A stretch of 64,000 bases of DNA, taken from Streptosporangium carneum. Lineage in GTDB: Bacteria > Actinomycetota > Actinomycetes > Streptosporangiales > Streptosporangiaceae. The stretch is from the NCBI RefSeq assembly GCF_027922005.1, contig NZ_BSEV01000003.1:1-64000 (forward strand), given 5' to 3'. The notes under the pieces were generated by a model. That model was not told the DNA's origin and ran no database searches. It saw only the letters and a program-made list of their open reading frames with translations. The position numbers were made by a program, and so were the translations under genes. Of this stretch, positions 46,200 through 55,250 are shown one piece after another. Within the stretch, counting starts at the first letter, position 1. Each line of letters starts with the position of its first letter.

Positions 46200-46853
46200 A
46201 TGCGCGTTCTGGTGGTGGAGGACCAAGTCGACCTGGCCGAGTCGGTGGCGCGGGTGCTGCGTCGCGAAGGCATGGCCGTCGATGTCAGTCACGATGGCGA
46301 TGACGCCCAAGAGCGCGTCTCCGTGATCGACTACGACGTTGTGGTGCTCGATCGGGATATTCCCGGCGTCCACGGCGACGACCTCTGCGCTCAGATCGCC
46401 GCGGACGGTCGCAGGACCCGCCTGCTGATGCTCACCGCTTCCGGGACGACCGCTGACCGGGTGGCGGGCCTGAGCCTGGGCGCCGACGACTATCTGCCGA
46501 AGCCGTTCGCCTACGCCGAGCTGGTGGCGCGCATCCGCGCTCTGGGCAGGCGCGCGCATCCTCCTGCGCCGCCGATCCTGGTCCACGGCGATCTGCGGCT
46601 CGATCCGGCGCAGCGGGTGGCGATCAGGGGCGGCATGCGGCTACCGTTGACCACCAAGGAGCTGGCCGTCCTGGAGCACCTGCTGACCGCGCGCGGCCGG
46701 GTGGTGTCGGCCGAGGAGCTGCTCGAACGGGTTTGGGACGAGCAAGCCGACCCGTTCACCACGACCGTGAAGGCGACGATCAACCGGCTCCGGTCGAAGC
46801 TCGGCCAGCCGCCGGTGATCGAAACCGTCCCGCGCGAGGGATATCGCATCTGA
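46200..46853 (+). CDS. OmpR-family response regulator (VanR/Dbv6-like)
   Basis: The 217-residue regulator has a receiver domain with acidic pocket Glu7/Asp8, phospho-acceptor Asp51 (VVVLDRDIPG), Thr79 and Lys101, then a winged-helix DNA-binding domain from about residue 125 (LTTKELAVLEHLL to TVPREGYRI). No sensor kinase is adjacent; in A40926 the kinase gene is elsewhere in the cluster. It likely controls the vanY-like resistance gene just downstream. The ATG at 46200 opens the conserved MRVLVVEDQ; an ATG at 46158 is also in frame. Confidence 0.84.
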   Translation: MRVLVVEDQVDLAESVARVLRREGMAVDVSHDGDDAQERVSVIDYDVVVLDRDIPGVHGDDLCAQIAADGRRTRLLMLTASGTTADRVAGLSLGADDYLPKPFAYAELVARIRALGRRAHPPAPPILVHGDLRLDPAQRVAIRGGMRLPLTTKELAVLEHLLTARGRVVSAEELLERVWDEQADPFTTTVKATINRLRSKLGQPPVIETVPREGYRI

Positions 46854-46860
46854 TGGACGC

Positions 46861-46878
46861 GGTCACAAGGCGGTCACA
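46861..46878. promoter_or_regulatory. 11-bp-spaced GGTCACA direct repeats upstream of vanY
   Basis: GGTCACA occurs at 46861-46867 and 46872-46878, exactly 11 bases apart, with a weaker GTGTCACC at 46894-46901. This spacing is typical of OmpR/PhoP-type sites. It lies 70-87 bases upstream of the vanY-like start, just after the response-regulator gene. Confidence 0.5.
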
Positions 46879-46947
46879 CGTTCTCTGACGCTCGTGTCAC
46901 CTTCCGCTCTGTAGAACTGGTGTCAAATCACCACTTCGAGGAGCAGC

Positions 46948-47658
46948 ATGAGGAGAAGACGACGGCCGCCGACCACCCATGCCGCGGTCGTCCAGGCCGA
47001 CGCGGGTCCGAACGGATCCGCCGAGACCGGCAATGCCGTCACGCGCGACGACAGCCGCGGCGATGACAAGAACATCTCCGAGAGCGGCAACGAACCACGC
47101 ACTCTCCCACCTCGGGCCCGAGACGGGGTGTACGCCGCGGTCACGCGGCTGCTCGCCGTGCTCCTGCTGCCCGCGGCATTCTTACGCTGGCCAGGCCGCG
47201 CCCGCGAACTGGCCTGCGGCTGGGCCTTGAGCATGCGATTCCCGGCCGAGGACCTCACCGGGCTCAACGACAGCGCCAGGGCGGCGTTCACCGCGGCGCG
47301 GACCGAGGCGCTGTGGCGTCACAGCCAGCTCATCGGTCTCACTTCGGGATACCGCGATCCCATCGTCCAGCAACGGATGTTCGACGAGGAGGTGCGCCGC
47401 TCCGGGTCCGTGGCCTCGGCACGGATGTTCGTGGCGCCACCGGCGGAATCCAACCACGTCAAGGGCATAGCGCTGGACGTACGGCCCCACGAGGGCGCGC
47501 GCTGGCTTGAGGTGCACGGCGCCCGCTACGACCTCTACCGCATCTACGACAACGAGTGGTGGCACTTCGAGTACCACCCCGAGCACGGTGGCACGCCACC
47601 ACGACGGCTGCCCCACCCCGGCGCGGGCCTGGTGAGCCAGAACGGGGACCAGGCCTAG
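46948..47658 (+). CDS. vanY: membrane-anchored VanY-type D,D-carboxypeptidase/dipeptidase
   Basis: The 236-residue product has a cytoplasmic polar N-terminus, one membrane helix at about residues 61-80 and an outer VanY/D-Ala-D-Ala peptidase domain. Zinc ligands are His170 and Asp177 in ESNHVKGIALD and His206 in NEWWHFEY, with Glu203 as general base. It would trim D-Ala from peptidoglycan precursors and so lower the glycopeptide target, as described for VanYn of the A40926 producer. The N-terminal cytoplasmic part, about 60 residues, is longer than in that protein as I recall it. GAGGAG precedes the ATG. Confidence 0.86.
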   Translation: MRRRRRPPTTHAAVVQADAGPNGSAETGNAVTRDDSRGDDKNISESGNEPRTLPPRARDGVYAAVTRLLAVLLLPAAFLRWPGRARELACGWALSMRFPAEDLTGLNDSARAAFTAARTEALWRHSQLIGLTSGYRDPIVQQRMFDEEVRRSGSVASARMFVAPPAESNHVKGIALDVRPHEGARWLEVHGARYDLYRIYDNEWWHFEYHPEHGGTPPRRLPHPGAGLVSQNGDQA

Positions 47659-47673
47659 CCTGGGCCGACCGCA

Positions 47674-48633
47674 CTAGGGCAGCTCGACGCGGCCGCTGCG
47701 CTGGTGCCAGTGACGCCCCGCCTTCAGATGCGTGACCACCGCCCTCTCCAGCGCCGAGCGCTGAGGAAGCTCCTCCAGCGGCTGGCCGTTGTAGCGGAAG
47801 ACAAACTCCAGGATCGCGTCGTCCCCGTCCTCCGGTTCGGAGTCGATGAGCGTCCAGTCGCGTCTGACCTGCAGGATATGGGAGTCCTCGGCGAGATACT
47901 CGGCCAGCTGCGGATCGAGCAACCACGATGTGCCCGTCGCCACCCTGGCGCCGTGCTCGGGAAAATGCCGATCGAAGAACGGGCGGGCACGACGCAACGA
48001 GTCGTTATAGATGTCAGGTATCAACGGTCCGCCCACTTCGGGGACGTGCATACCGAGGACGGGCGTGCCGTCCCTCGCGACGACCAGGCTGAATTGGAGA
48101 CGGCCGAGCCGGTAGACCAAGCCGCGCACGAGGAAAGTGAGCCACCACGGCATGTGCGTGCCGCCCTCGCCGTACTTGCGGCGATGGATCGCGACCGATT
48201 CCCCCAGCTGCGTCAGGGTCTCCCAGGTGGTCGCCTCGGGGATGTCCCGTGTCGCGTGGAAGCGGCGCAGCGCCGGAATCGTCGCGAGGAAGACGTACAC
48301 GTGGAAGTAGCGTGCGGCGGCCCCGGTCTCGTACGGCAGGGTCGGCCCGCCCCGTACCTTCACCTTGGGATCGCCCATGTGACGGACGATCTCGTGGTGG
48401 GCGCGCTCGAGCAGCCACCACAGGGCCGGGTCGCGATCCGGATCGGGGGTGGCCGCCACGATCTCCTCGACGTCGGGATCCGGCACCTCCAGTCGCCGCA
48501 AGAGATCACGCACCTCATCGCCCCGCGGCAGCCGTATCGGCTCGGGAGGCGGTCCGAGCTCATCGATCCGGGAGAGCCACGCCCTGGTGTTCTCCCCCAG
48601 CCGCAGCTCCCTGCGCACGCTCTCGGAATCCAT
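47674..48633 (-). CDS. lipoglycopeptide N-acyltransferase (teicoplanin/A40926 type)
   Basis: The product is about 319 residues and fits the two-domain acyltransferase of teicoplanin and A40926: an N-terminal helical NAT domain (LRLGENTRAWLSRIDELG to TPDPDRDPALWWLLERAHHE) and a C-terminal GNAT-like domain (FSLVVARDGTPVLGMHVPEVGGPLIPD, then SWLLDPQLAEYL). This family moves a fatty acyl chain from acyl-CoA to the aminosugar on residue 4. The ATG at 48633 has GGAG five bases upstream; a GTG at 48639 overlapping the glycosyltransferase stop is possible. It ends 15 bases from the vanY stop. Confidence 0.82.
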   Translation of the reverse strand: MDSESVRRELRLGENTRAWLSRIDELGPPPEPIRLPRGDEVRDLLRRLEVPDPDVEEIVAATPDPDRDPALWWLLERAHHEIVRHMGDPKVKVRGGPTLPYETGAAARYFHVYVFLATIPALRRFHATRDIPEATTWETLTQLGESVAIHRRKYGEGGTHMPWWLTFLVRGLVYRLGRLQFSLVVARDGTPVLGMHVPEVGGPLIPDIYNDSLRRARPFFDRHFPEHGARVATGTSWLLDPQLAEYLAEDSHILQVRRDWTLIDSEPEDGDDAILEFVFRYNGQPLEELPQRSALERAVVTHLKAGRHWHQRSGRVELP

Positions 48634-48635
48634 CG

Positions 48636-49862
48636 TCACTCCGTTCTGTTCCGCCCGGCGTCCCGGACCGCGTCGAGCAGCAGTTTCGCGGCCACGGTCG
48701 CCCCGTCGGCGCGGATCTTCCGGGCCACGTCGATCGCCCGCGCGCGGGTCTCGGGAGCCAGAGCCGTGGTGAGCGCGGCTGACAGGGCCTCCACGGTCGG
48801 AGCCCGTCCGTCGTGTGCCACCCCGATGCCCAGCTCGGCCACCCGACCGGCGTAGTACGGCTGGTCGGTCATTTGGGGCACCACGACCTGGGGGGTGCCT
48901 GCCCGGGTGACCGCGGTCGTTATGCCCGCGCTGCCGGCGTGGACGACGGCGGCCACTCGGCCGAACAGCACCTGGTGGTTCACTTCGCCGACGGTGAGGC
49001 AGTCGCTCCGGTCGTCGGGCGGGACCAGACCGGCCCAGCCACGGGAGACGATCACCCGGTGGCCATGGGCCCGGATCGCCTCGACGGCCGCTCTCGCGGC
49101 GTCAGCGGGTGCGGGCCCGCTGCCGAACTCCACGTGCACCGGCGGTGGGCCGACCTCCAGGAACGCCTCCAGCTCGGCAGGAAGGGACCGTTCGTCGGGC
49201 ATGATCCACGCACCGGTCTGCACGACGTCGAGGTCCGTCCGCTGCAGCGGGGCCAGGACCGGGTCCGCAGCCAGCAAGGGGCGATCGGTGTAGCCGTAGG
49301 CGAAGACGTCCTCCACCGGTGGCAGGCCGATCGAGGCCCGTTGGCTGTTGAGCGCATCGCCGAACCGCTTGTAGGCGCCCTGGTTGTTCCGGTCCCACAG
49401 CACCCGGTTGTCGGTCCCGTCCTGCGCGGGCCGCTCACCGAGGGGCGGCGGTGGCGGGTAGTACGGCGACGGCACATAGATGGGGCAGTAGAAGACGTAG
49501 ACGTAAGGGATGCCCAGCTTCTCGGCCACCGACCGGACGCCGACCGCCGCCGACAGCACGCCGCTCACCACCACCACGTCACACCCCTCGGCGGCCGACG
49601 GGACCTGGTCGAGCTGCGCGGCGATCGCCTCGGCGTCGAGCCGGGGCACGTCCTTGGGTGAGGGCGGCCTCTTCCCGTGCATCATCGCGCGCATCGATGT
49701 GCCGACCGGCACCAGCGGCACCTCGACCTCGGCCAGTCGCTCCGCGCAGTCCGGCGGTGCGCACATCCGTATCTCCGCGCCGAGCGCCCGCAGCCGCACC
49801 GCCAGCCCCAGGAGCGGTTCGACGTCACCGCGTGATCCAGACGTCGACAACAACACGCGCAT
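48636..49862 (-). CDS. GtfB-like glycopeptide glycosyltransferase (Dbv9-like)
   Basis: The 408-residue GT-B enzyme begins [16 protein letters not shown], the classic start of vancomycin-family glycosyltransferases with catalytic Asp13. The proline-rich acceptor loop ([12 protein letters not shown]) is present, and the C-terminal nucleotide-sugar site is [36 protein letters not shown]. It should place glucose, glucosamine or N-acetylglucosamine on Hpg4 of the aglycone. AGGGA precedes the ATG at 49862; the frame extends 22 codons upstream without homology. The acyltransferase gene follows directly, which fits acylation of the sugar it adds. Confidence 0.87.
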   Translation of the reverse strand: MRVLLSTSGSRGDVEPLLGLAVRLRALGAEIRMCAPPDCAERLAEVEVPLVPVGTSMRAMMHGKRPPSPKDVPRLDAEAIAAQLDQVPSAAEGCDVVVVSGVLSAAVGVRSVAEKLGIPYVYVFYCPIYVPSPYYPPPPPLGERPAQDGTDNRVLWDRNNQGAYKRFGDALNSQRASIGLPPVEDVFAYGYTDRPLLAADPVLAPLQRTDLDVVQTGAWIMPDERSLPAELEAFLEVGPPPVHVEFGSGPAPADAARAAVEAIRAHGHRVIVSRGWAGLVPPDDRSDCLTVGEVNHQVLFGRVAAVVHAGSAGITTAVTRAGTPQVVVPQMTDQPYYAGRVAELGIGVAHDGRAPTVEALSAALTTALAPETRARAIDVARKIRADGATVAAKLLLDAVRDAGRNRTE

Positions 49863-49980
49863 TTCGTATCCCTGTTCCGTGGATTCTGAGGAGCCACCAG
49901 GCGACCGGGAGCCCATCCGGGCAGTCACCGGACGCGTCGTGAAATCTGACGTCGCGCGAATCGACCGGAAGGCGAGAGCC

Positions 49981-51453
49981 TTACGCGGGATGGTAGGGGA
50001 GCCATCTCATTCCGTCGGGTGAGGTCACCAGCCCGCCGGGGAACAGTGGCAGCTCGGGTTCGGCGTCTTCACCGAGCACCGCCCTCATCTGCTCCTGCCC
50101 GCCCTCCTGCATCACCTGTTTGACCACCTGTGACTTGAACAGCGGCACCATGTTGGCATCGTCGCCGTCGGCCATCTCGTCGATGGCCGCAGCGAACTCG
50201 GCGCTGCGCTCGGCGATCCGGCCTGAGGTCGCCAGCACCGCCTCACCGGAGGACAGACCGCCCACCAGGTCCACGAACGACTCCAGCTCGGAGTACTCCT
50301 CGTTGTTGGTGACCTTCTTGGCGTGCCAGAAATACGATTCCTCGTTCACGTTCATCTGGTAGAACGCCAGAAGGAATTCGTAATACACGCTGTACTCGCG
50401 GCGATATCGTGTCTCGAACTCGATGAGGGCGGTCTTCTCGTCCACGTCACCGGCCAGGATGCTGTTGATCGACCGGGCCGCCAGCAGGCCGCTGTAGGTG
50501 GCCAGATGCACCCCGGAGGAGAACACCGGATCCACAAAGCACGCGGCATCGCCCACCAGGATCATCCCGGGCCGCCAGAACTTCGTCTGGTGGTAGGAAT
50601 AGTCCTTGCGGACCCGCAGCTGCCCGTACTTGCCGGTCGTCACCCGGCGCGCCGGCGCAAGGTAGTCCGAGATCAGCGGACACTCGGCGATCAAGGCGGC
50701 CAGCGCCTTCTCCCGATCTCCCTGGATCTTCTCCGCCATCTCCCGGCGCACCACCGCGCCCACGCTGGTCAGCGTGTCGCTCAGCGGGATGTACCAGAAC
50801 CAGCCGCTGTCGAAGGCGACGCTCAGGATGTTGCCCGAATACGGAGCCGCCAGCCGCTTGCCGCCCTCGAAGTAGCCGAAGAGCGCCAGGCTGCGGAAGA
50901 ACTCCGAATAGTTCCGGGTGCCGCCGACGCTGGAGTACAACCGGCTCTTGTTGCCCGACGCGTCGATCACGAAACGTGCGGACACCGCATGCTCGCCACC
51001 GTCAGGGTCGACGTAACGCAGGCCGGTGACGCGTTCACCGTCTTCGATCACCTCGGTGACCGAACATCCCTCCCGCACCACCACGCCTTTGCGTTTGGCG
51101 TTGTTGAGCAGGATCTCATCGAACCGTGCCCGCTCCACCTGGTAGGCGAAAGTCGTCGGACCCGTGATCCGCGGAGAGACGGAGAACGAGAAGGTCCACG
51201 GCTCCGGCCGCGCCCCCCACCGGAACGTGCCTCCTCGCTTCACGGGGAACCCCGCCGCCGCAAGCTCGTCGGTCACCCCGAGCATCCGGCACACCCCGTG
51301 CACGGTCGAGGGCAGCAACGACTCACCGATCTGGTACCGCGGGAAGACCTCCTTCTCCAGCAGCAGCACCCGATGGCCCTGCATGGCCACCAGTGACGCC
51401 ACGGTCGAACCGCCCGGGCCGCCCCCGGCGACCACCACATCGAACTCTTCCAC
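49981..51453 (-). CDS. FADH2-dependent tryptophan-type halogenase (BhaA/Dbv10-like)
   Basis: The 490-residue flavoprotein has GGGPGGS at residues 10-16, the candidate catalytic lysine in [11 protein letters not shown] (Lys72), WFWYIP at 218-223 and [18 protein letters not shown]. These are the defining features of FADH2 halogenases. In glycopeptide clusters this enzyme chlorinates tyrosine-type residues bound to the NRPS. Only one halogenase gene is in the window. It lies between the glycosyltransferase (118-base gap) and oxyC (24-base gap). Confidence 0.9.
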   Translation of the reverse strand: MEEFDVVVAGGGPGGSTVASLVAMQGHRVLLLEKEVFPRYQIGESLLPSTVHGVCRMLGVTDELAAAGFPVKRGGTFRWGARPEPWTFSFSVSPRITGPTTFAYQVERARFDEILLNNAKRKGVVVREGCSVTEVIEDGERVTGLRYVDPDGGEHAVSARFVIDASGNKSRLYSSVGGTRNYSEFFRSLALFGYFEGGKRLAAPYSGNILSVAFDSGWFWYIPLSDTLTSVGAVVRREMAEKIQGDREKALAALIAECPLISDYLAPARRVTTGKYGQLRVRKDYSYHQTKFWRPGMILVGDAACFVDPVFSSGVHLATYSGLLAARSINSILAGDVDEKTALIEFETRYRREYSVYYEFLLAFYQMNVNEESYFWHAKKVTNNEEYSELESFVDLVGGLSSGEAVLATSGRIAERSAEFAAAIDEMADGDDANMVPLFKSQVVKQVMQEGGQEQMRAVLGEDAEPELPLFPGGLVTSPDGMRWLPYHPA

Positions 51454-51477
51454 CGTCTTCTCCTTCGTTGTCGCTCG

Positions 51478-52704
51478 CTACCAGGTGACCGGCAACTGGT
51501 CCGGGCAATCGATGAACGCGTTGCGGAACCTCACTTCCTCGGCGGACACCGCCAGGCGCAGCCCGGGAAGTCGACGCCACAAGGTCTGATAGGCCATGCG
51601 CAGCAGCGTCCGTGCTATCGCCGCGCCTATGCAGTAGTGGATGCCGTGCCCGAACCCGACGTGCGAGCCACCATCACGGCTCACGTCGAGGACGTTGGCA
51701 TTCGGCGTCAGCTCCTCATCCCGGTTCGCCATCAGGATCGAGCACAGGACGTAATCTCCTGCCTTGATCCGATGTCCGTCGACGACCACGTCGCGGACGG
51801 CCAGCCGTGGGTTCGGCTGCTGCACGGGCGACAGAAAACGCAGCAGTTCACTGACCACGCGATCGGCTTCCTCGCGTCCGGCGAAGAGCGACTGCCGCTG
51901 GCCGGGATGATCCAGAAGCGCGAGAACCCCGAAGCCGATCATTCCCGCGACGGTTTCGACACCACCGAGGATCAGCGCCGTGAGCACGCCCTTCAGCTCG
52001 TCGTCCGTGACCTCTTCTCCGTGCTCTCGCACAAGCATGCCGATGAATCCCTCGTCGGGGTCCTTCCGCTGCCGGGTGATGAGGCCGTTCAGATACCGGT
52101 CGAACGCCGCGCTGTCGGCCGCCCGGGCCTTGAATCCGCGGCTGAGATCAACGTTCTGCCTGACACGTCGGATGAACTCGATGCGATCGTCGCGCGGGAT
52201 GCCGAGCAGCTCGCACAGAACTCCCGCGCCGACCGGATCGGCGAACAGCGCCTGGACGTCCGCGGGCGGTCCCTCGGCCTCCATCTCGTCGATGCGCTCA
52301 TCGATGAGGTCCTGCATGGCGGGCTCCAGCCGGCGGATCCGGCGGGCCGTGAACTCCGGAGTCAGCATCCCTCGCAGACGCGTGTGCTCGGGCGGGTCAT
52401 AAACCGACAGCTGACCGACGAGATTCGGCGGAATGGGCTCCGCGGCGATCGACTGCGCCGAACTCCACCGGGGGCGCGTCGTGAAGTTCTCGTGGTCACC
52501 GAGTATTTTGCGCACGACGTCGTATCCCATGGCCTGCCAGACATACTCCACGCGCAGTTGAGTAGCCGCGTTCCCGCCTATTCGGACCAGCGGGCCGCGC
52601 GCCCTGAGCGCGAACATGTCCTCATGCGGATCACAGTGCGTTCTCATCATGTAGTTCGCTGTCGGCTGCACGACCGGCGCGCCTTCATCGATACCGTCAT
52701 CCAT
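51478..52704 (-). CDS. oxyC: P450 OxyC, AB-ring crosslinking
   Basis: The 408-residue P450 has the heme loop VGFGHGIHYCIG with Cys358, a PPEHTRLR segment and the I-helix LILGGVETVAGMIGFG. Its N-terminus (NYMMRTHCDPHEDMFALRARGPLVRI) and C-terminus (FIDCPDQLPVTW) match recalled OxyC. OxyC makes the C-C bond between residues 5 and 7, the last crosslink, on the PCP-bound peptide recruited by the X domain. A 184-base gap separates it from oxyB and may hold a secondary promoter. Confidence 0.88.
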   Translation of the reverse strand: MDDGIDEGAPVVQPTANYMMRTHCDPHEDMFALRARGPLVRIGGNAATQLRVEYVWQAMGYDVVRKILGDHENFTTRPRWSSAQSIAAEPIPPNLVGQLSVYDPPEHTRLRGMLTPEFTARRIRRLEPAMQDLIDERIDEMEAEGPPADVQALFADPVGAGVLCELLGIPRDDRIEFIRRVRQNVDLSRGFKARAADSAAFDRYLNGLITRQRKDPDEGFIGMLVREHGEEVTDDELKGVLTALILGGVETVAGMIGFGVLALLDHPGQRQSLFAGREEADRVVSELLRFLSPVQQPNPRLAVRDVVVDGHRIKAGDYVLCSILMANRDEELTPNANVLDVSRDGGSHVGFGHGIHYCIGAAIARTLLRMAYQTLWRRLPGLRLAVSAEEVRFRNAFIDCPDQLPVTW

Positions 52705-52888
52705 ACCCGAGTCGAAACTCCATTCGCTGTCGACCCGAACGCTCGGATGATCCGATCCTTGCCGCGGTCAGAAAATATTTCCAGCGTCTCGTAATGGACG
52801 ATAGGAGCCGGAAATCGCAGCATCGGACAGTGGAAAGGACCAACGCGTTCGGGGGCCCTTCATACGCCTCACCAGGTGTCAGGCGCGA

Positions 52889-54085
52889 TTACCAGGCGAC
52901 CATCAGACTGGTCAGTCCGTACGCGGGGGTGGTCAGCCGGAAGCTGGGTTCCTGGCCGGGATCCGCAAGCCTCAGCGTGGGAAAACGATGCCACAGGGCG
53001 GTATAGACCGTTCGCAGTTCGAGGCGGGCCAGGGCGGCTCCCAGGCAATGATGGATGCCGTGTCCGAACGCGACATGGGGGACGGGCTCGCGCCGGACGT
53101 CGAGGCGGTTCGCATCCGGCAGCAGGGCGGGGTCACGGTTGGCCACGGGGAGAGAGCAGGAGACCGTCTCTCCCGCCTTGATCACCTGGTCCCCGATGGT
53201 GACGTCCTCCATGGCGACTCGGGGTGTCGGGGCGTAGGGGACGGTCAGATACCGGATCAGCTCGTCAACCGCCCGATCCACCGACTGGTCGTCGCCGCTC
53301 AGCGCGGCGATCTGCTCGGGGTGTCTGAGCAGCGCCAGCACGCCCAGCCCGATCATGCCGGAGATGTTGTCGTCGCCGGCCAGCATCACCTGAACGCAGA
53401 AGCCCCTCAGCTCCTCGTCCGTGGCCGTGTCACCGTATTCGGCGAGGACGGCTCCGAGGAGCCCCTCGCCAGGGTCCTTCCGTTCCCTGGCGATCATGGC
53501 CAGCAGGTAGCGGGAGAACGCCGCGCCGGCGGCGGCCCGCCTCTTCTGGCTTCGCGAGGCGTCGAGATGCCCGTGGCACAACTGCAAGAACATGGCGCGG
53601 TCGTCTCGTGGCACCCCGATCAGCTCGCACAGCACGGCCCCGGGCACCTCGTCGGCGACGAGTTCGACTAGGTCCGCAGGGGGACCCGCCCGTTCCAGGG
53701 CGTCGAGACGTTCGGTCACGATCTGTTCGATGTACGGCTTCAGCCGCCGTATCCGGCGCAGTGTGAATCCCGGCGTCAGCTTCTGCCGGAGCCGCGTGTG
53801 CTCAGGCGGGTCGTAGTCCATCAGGTTCCCGACCAGCTCACGCGGCCGGAACATACCCTTGCCGCCAATCTCGTCCCGCTGGTTCCAGCGGCGCCGTGTG
53901 CTGAACCGCTTGTGATCGCCGAGCACCTGCCGCACGACGGCGTACCCCGTGGCCAGCCAGGTGGCCTCCGCGTCCGCGCCTGATCCGATGGTGATCCTCG
54001 ACAACGTTCCGGCGGCGCGCAGTTCGTCCGCCGGGTCCAAGCCCTGCCGCCGAGTGTGGACGGGCCGCGAGTCGTCACCACTCAA
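52889..54085 (-). CDS. oxyB: P450 OxyB, first C-O-D ring crosslink
   Basis: The 398-residue P450 begins with the OxyB-specific HTRRQGLDPADELRAAGTLSRITIGSGADAEAT segment (family phrase). It has VGNLMDYDPPEHTRLR, the I-helix MLAGDDNISGMIGLG, which lacks the usual threonine, and the heme loop FGHGIHHCLG with Cys347. OxyB installs the first aryl ether between residues 4 and 6. It overlaps the oxyE stop region by 11 bases, so the two are translationally coupled. Confidence 0.9.
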   Translation of the reverse strand: MSGDDSRPVHTRRQGLDPADELRAAGTLSRITIGSGADAEATWLATGYAVVRQVLGDHKRFSTRRRWNQRDEIGGKGMFRPRELVGNLMDYDPPEHTRLRQKLTPGFTLRRIRRLKPYIEQIVTERLDALERAGPPADLVELVADEVPGAVLCELIGVPRDDRAMFLQLCHGHLDASRSQKRRAAAGAAFSRYLLAMIARERKDPGEGLLGAVLAEYGDTATDEELRGFCVQVMLAGDDNISGMIGLGVLALLRHPEQIAALSGDDQSVDRAVDELIRYLTVPYAPTPRVAMEDVTIGDQVIKAGETVSCSLPVANRDPALLPDANRLDVRREPVPHVAFGHGIHHCLGAALARLELRTVYTALWHRFPTLRLADPGQEPSFRLTTPAYGLTSLMVAW

Positions 54086-55229
54086 CGGGAAGCTCCTCTA
54101 CGGCGAAGGGGGCCGGCTTCCCCGGCTTGAACCGCAGGTCCTCCTCCGGGACCGCCAGCCGGAGCGACGGAAACCGGCGGACCACCGCCGGCAACGCCAC
54201 CCGCATCTGGAGCCTGGCCAGCGGCGCCCCCAAGCAGTAGTGGACGCCGTGCCCGAACGCGATGTGCTCGCGGTTCTCCCGGGTGATGTCGAACCGGTCC
54301 CCCCGCACACGATTGCCCGCCAGAATCGAACAGGTCAGGACATCACCGGCATGGATGTCACGTCCGGCCAGGCACATGTCGACAAGCGCGGTCCGGGGAG
54401 AGGGAGTCTCGACGATCGACCCGTAGCGGAACACTTCCTCGGTCGCACTGTCCACGAGCTCCGGACGCTCGCGGAGCAGCGCCATCTGGGCGGGATGGGT
54501 CGCGAGGAGCAGCACCGCGATCGCCAGCTGCGAGGCCATCTGCTCGACCGCCCCGATCATGATCCCCTCGACGAGCCCCGCCAGCTCCTCGTCGCTGACA
54601 TCGCCTCCGTGCTCGCGCACGATGCCACCGAACATTCCCTTGCCGGGATCGCGGCGTTCGCGAGCCGCCAGTTTTCTGGTGTAGTCGACGATGCCCAGAC
54701 CCGACAGGTTCCGCTGCCTGGGGACTCGGCTCTCCCTGCTGTCCCGGAACATTCTCGACAACTCAGCTTGATCGTCACGAGGGACGCCAAGGAAATCGCA
54801 GGCGATCAGCGCCGGGATGGGCCATGCGGCGTTCCGGACGAAGTCGGCCGGCGACCCCATGCTCTCCAGGTCGTCCAAGCAGTCTTCGACGATCTCCTCG
54901 GTGCGGGGCCGGAGGCTTTCGATCCGCCGGGCGGTGTTCGCCCTGGTCACGGTCTTGCGCAACCGGGTGTGATCAGGCGGATCGTACGACTGCAGGATCC
55001 CCGGCAACCAGGCCCGATCCGCCTCGTCATCGACCGGGCGCATTGAGCTGAACCGGTCGGCATCGGCGAGAATCTCCCTGACTTCGTCATATCCGGTGAC
55101 GAGCCATTGCCGGTGGCCGTCCAGTCCCGGCTCCGTGTCATGTTCGTGCAGCGGCCCGTTCTCCTGCAGTTCGAAGAGCGCCGGCACGGGATCGAGCCTC
55201 AGCCGCTGATGTGGCAGCGGAACAACCAT
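54075..55229 (-). CDS. oxyE: P450 OxyE, F-O-G ring crosslink
   Basis: The 384-residue P450 has YDPPDHTRLRKTVTRANTARRI, an atypical I-helix (IMIGAVEQMASQLAIA) and the heme loop FGHGVHYCLG with Cys332. Its start VPLPHQRLRLDPVPALFELQENGPLHE matches recalled OxyE. OxyE links residues 1 and 3 and occurs only in type III/IV and related glycopeptides (teicoplanin, A40926, ristocetin), not in vancomycin. Its presence is the main evidence for a four-crosslink scaffold. Confidence 0.86.
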   Translation of the reverse strand: MVVPLPHQRLRLDPVPALFELQENGPLHEHDTEPGLDGHRQWLVTGYDEVREILADADRFSSMRPVDDEADRAWLPGILQSYDPPDHTRLRKTVTRANTARRIESLRPRTEEIVEDCLDDLESMGSPADFVRNAAWPIPALIACDFLGVPRDDQAELSRMFRDSRESRVPRQRNLSGLGIVDYTRKLAARERRDPGKGMFGGIVREHGGDVSDEELAGLVEGIMIGAVEQMASQLAIAVLLLATHPAQMALLRERPELVDSATEEVFRYGSIVETPSPRTALVDMCLAGRDIHAGDVLTCSILAGNRVRGDRFDITRENREHIAFGHGVHYCLGAPLARLQMRVALPAVVRRFPSLRLAVPEEDLRFKPGKPAPFAVEELPVEW

Positions 55230-55250
55230 GATTCTCCTCAGCTTCCGGCA

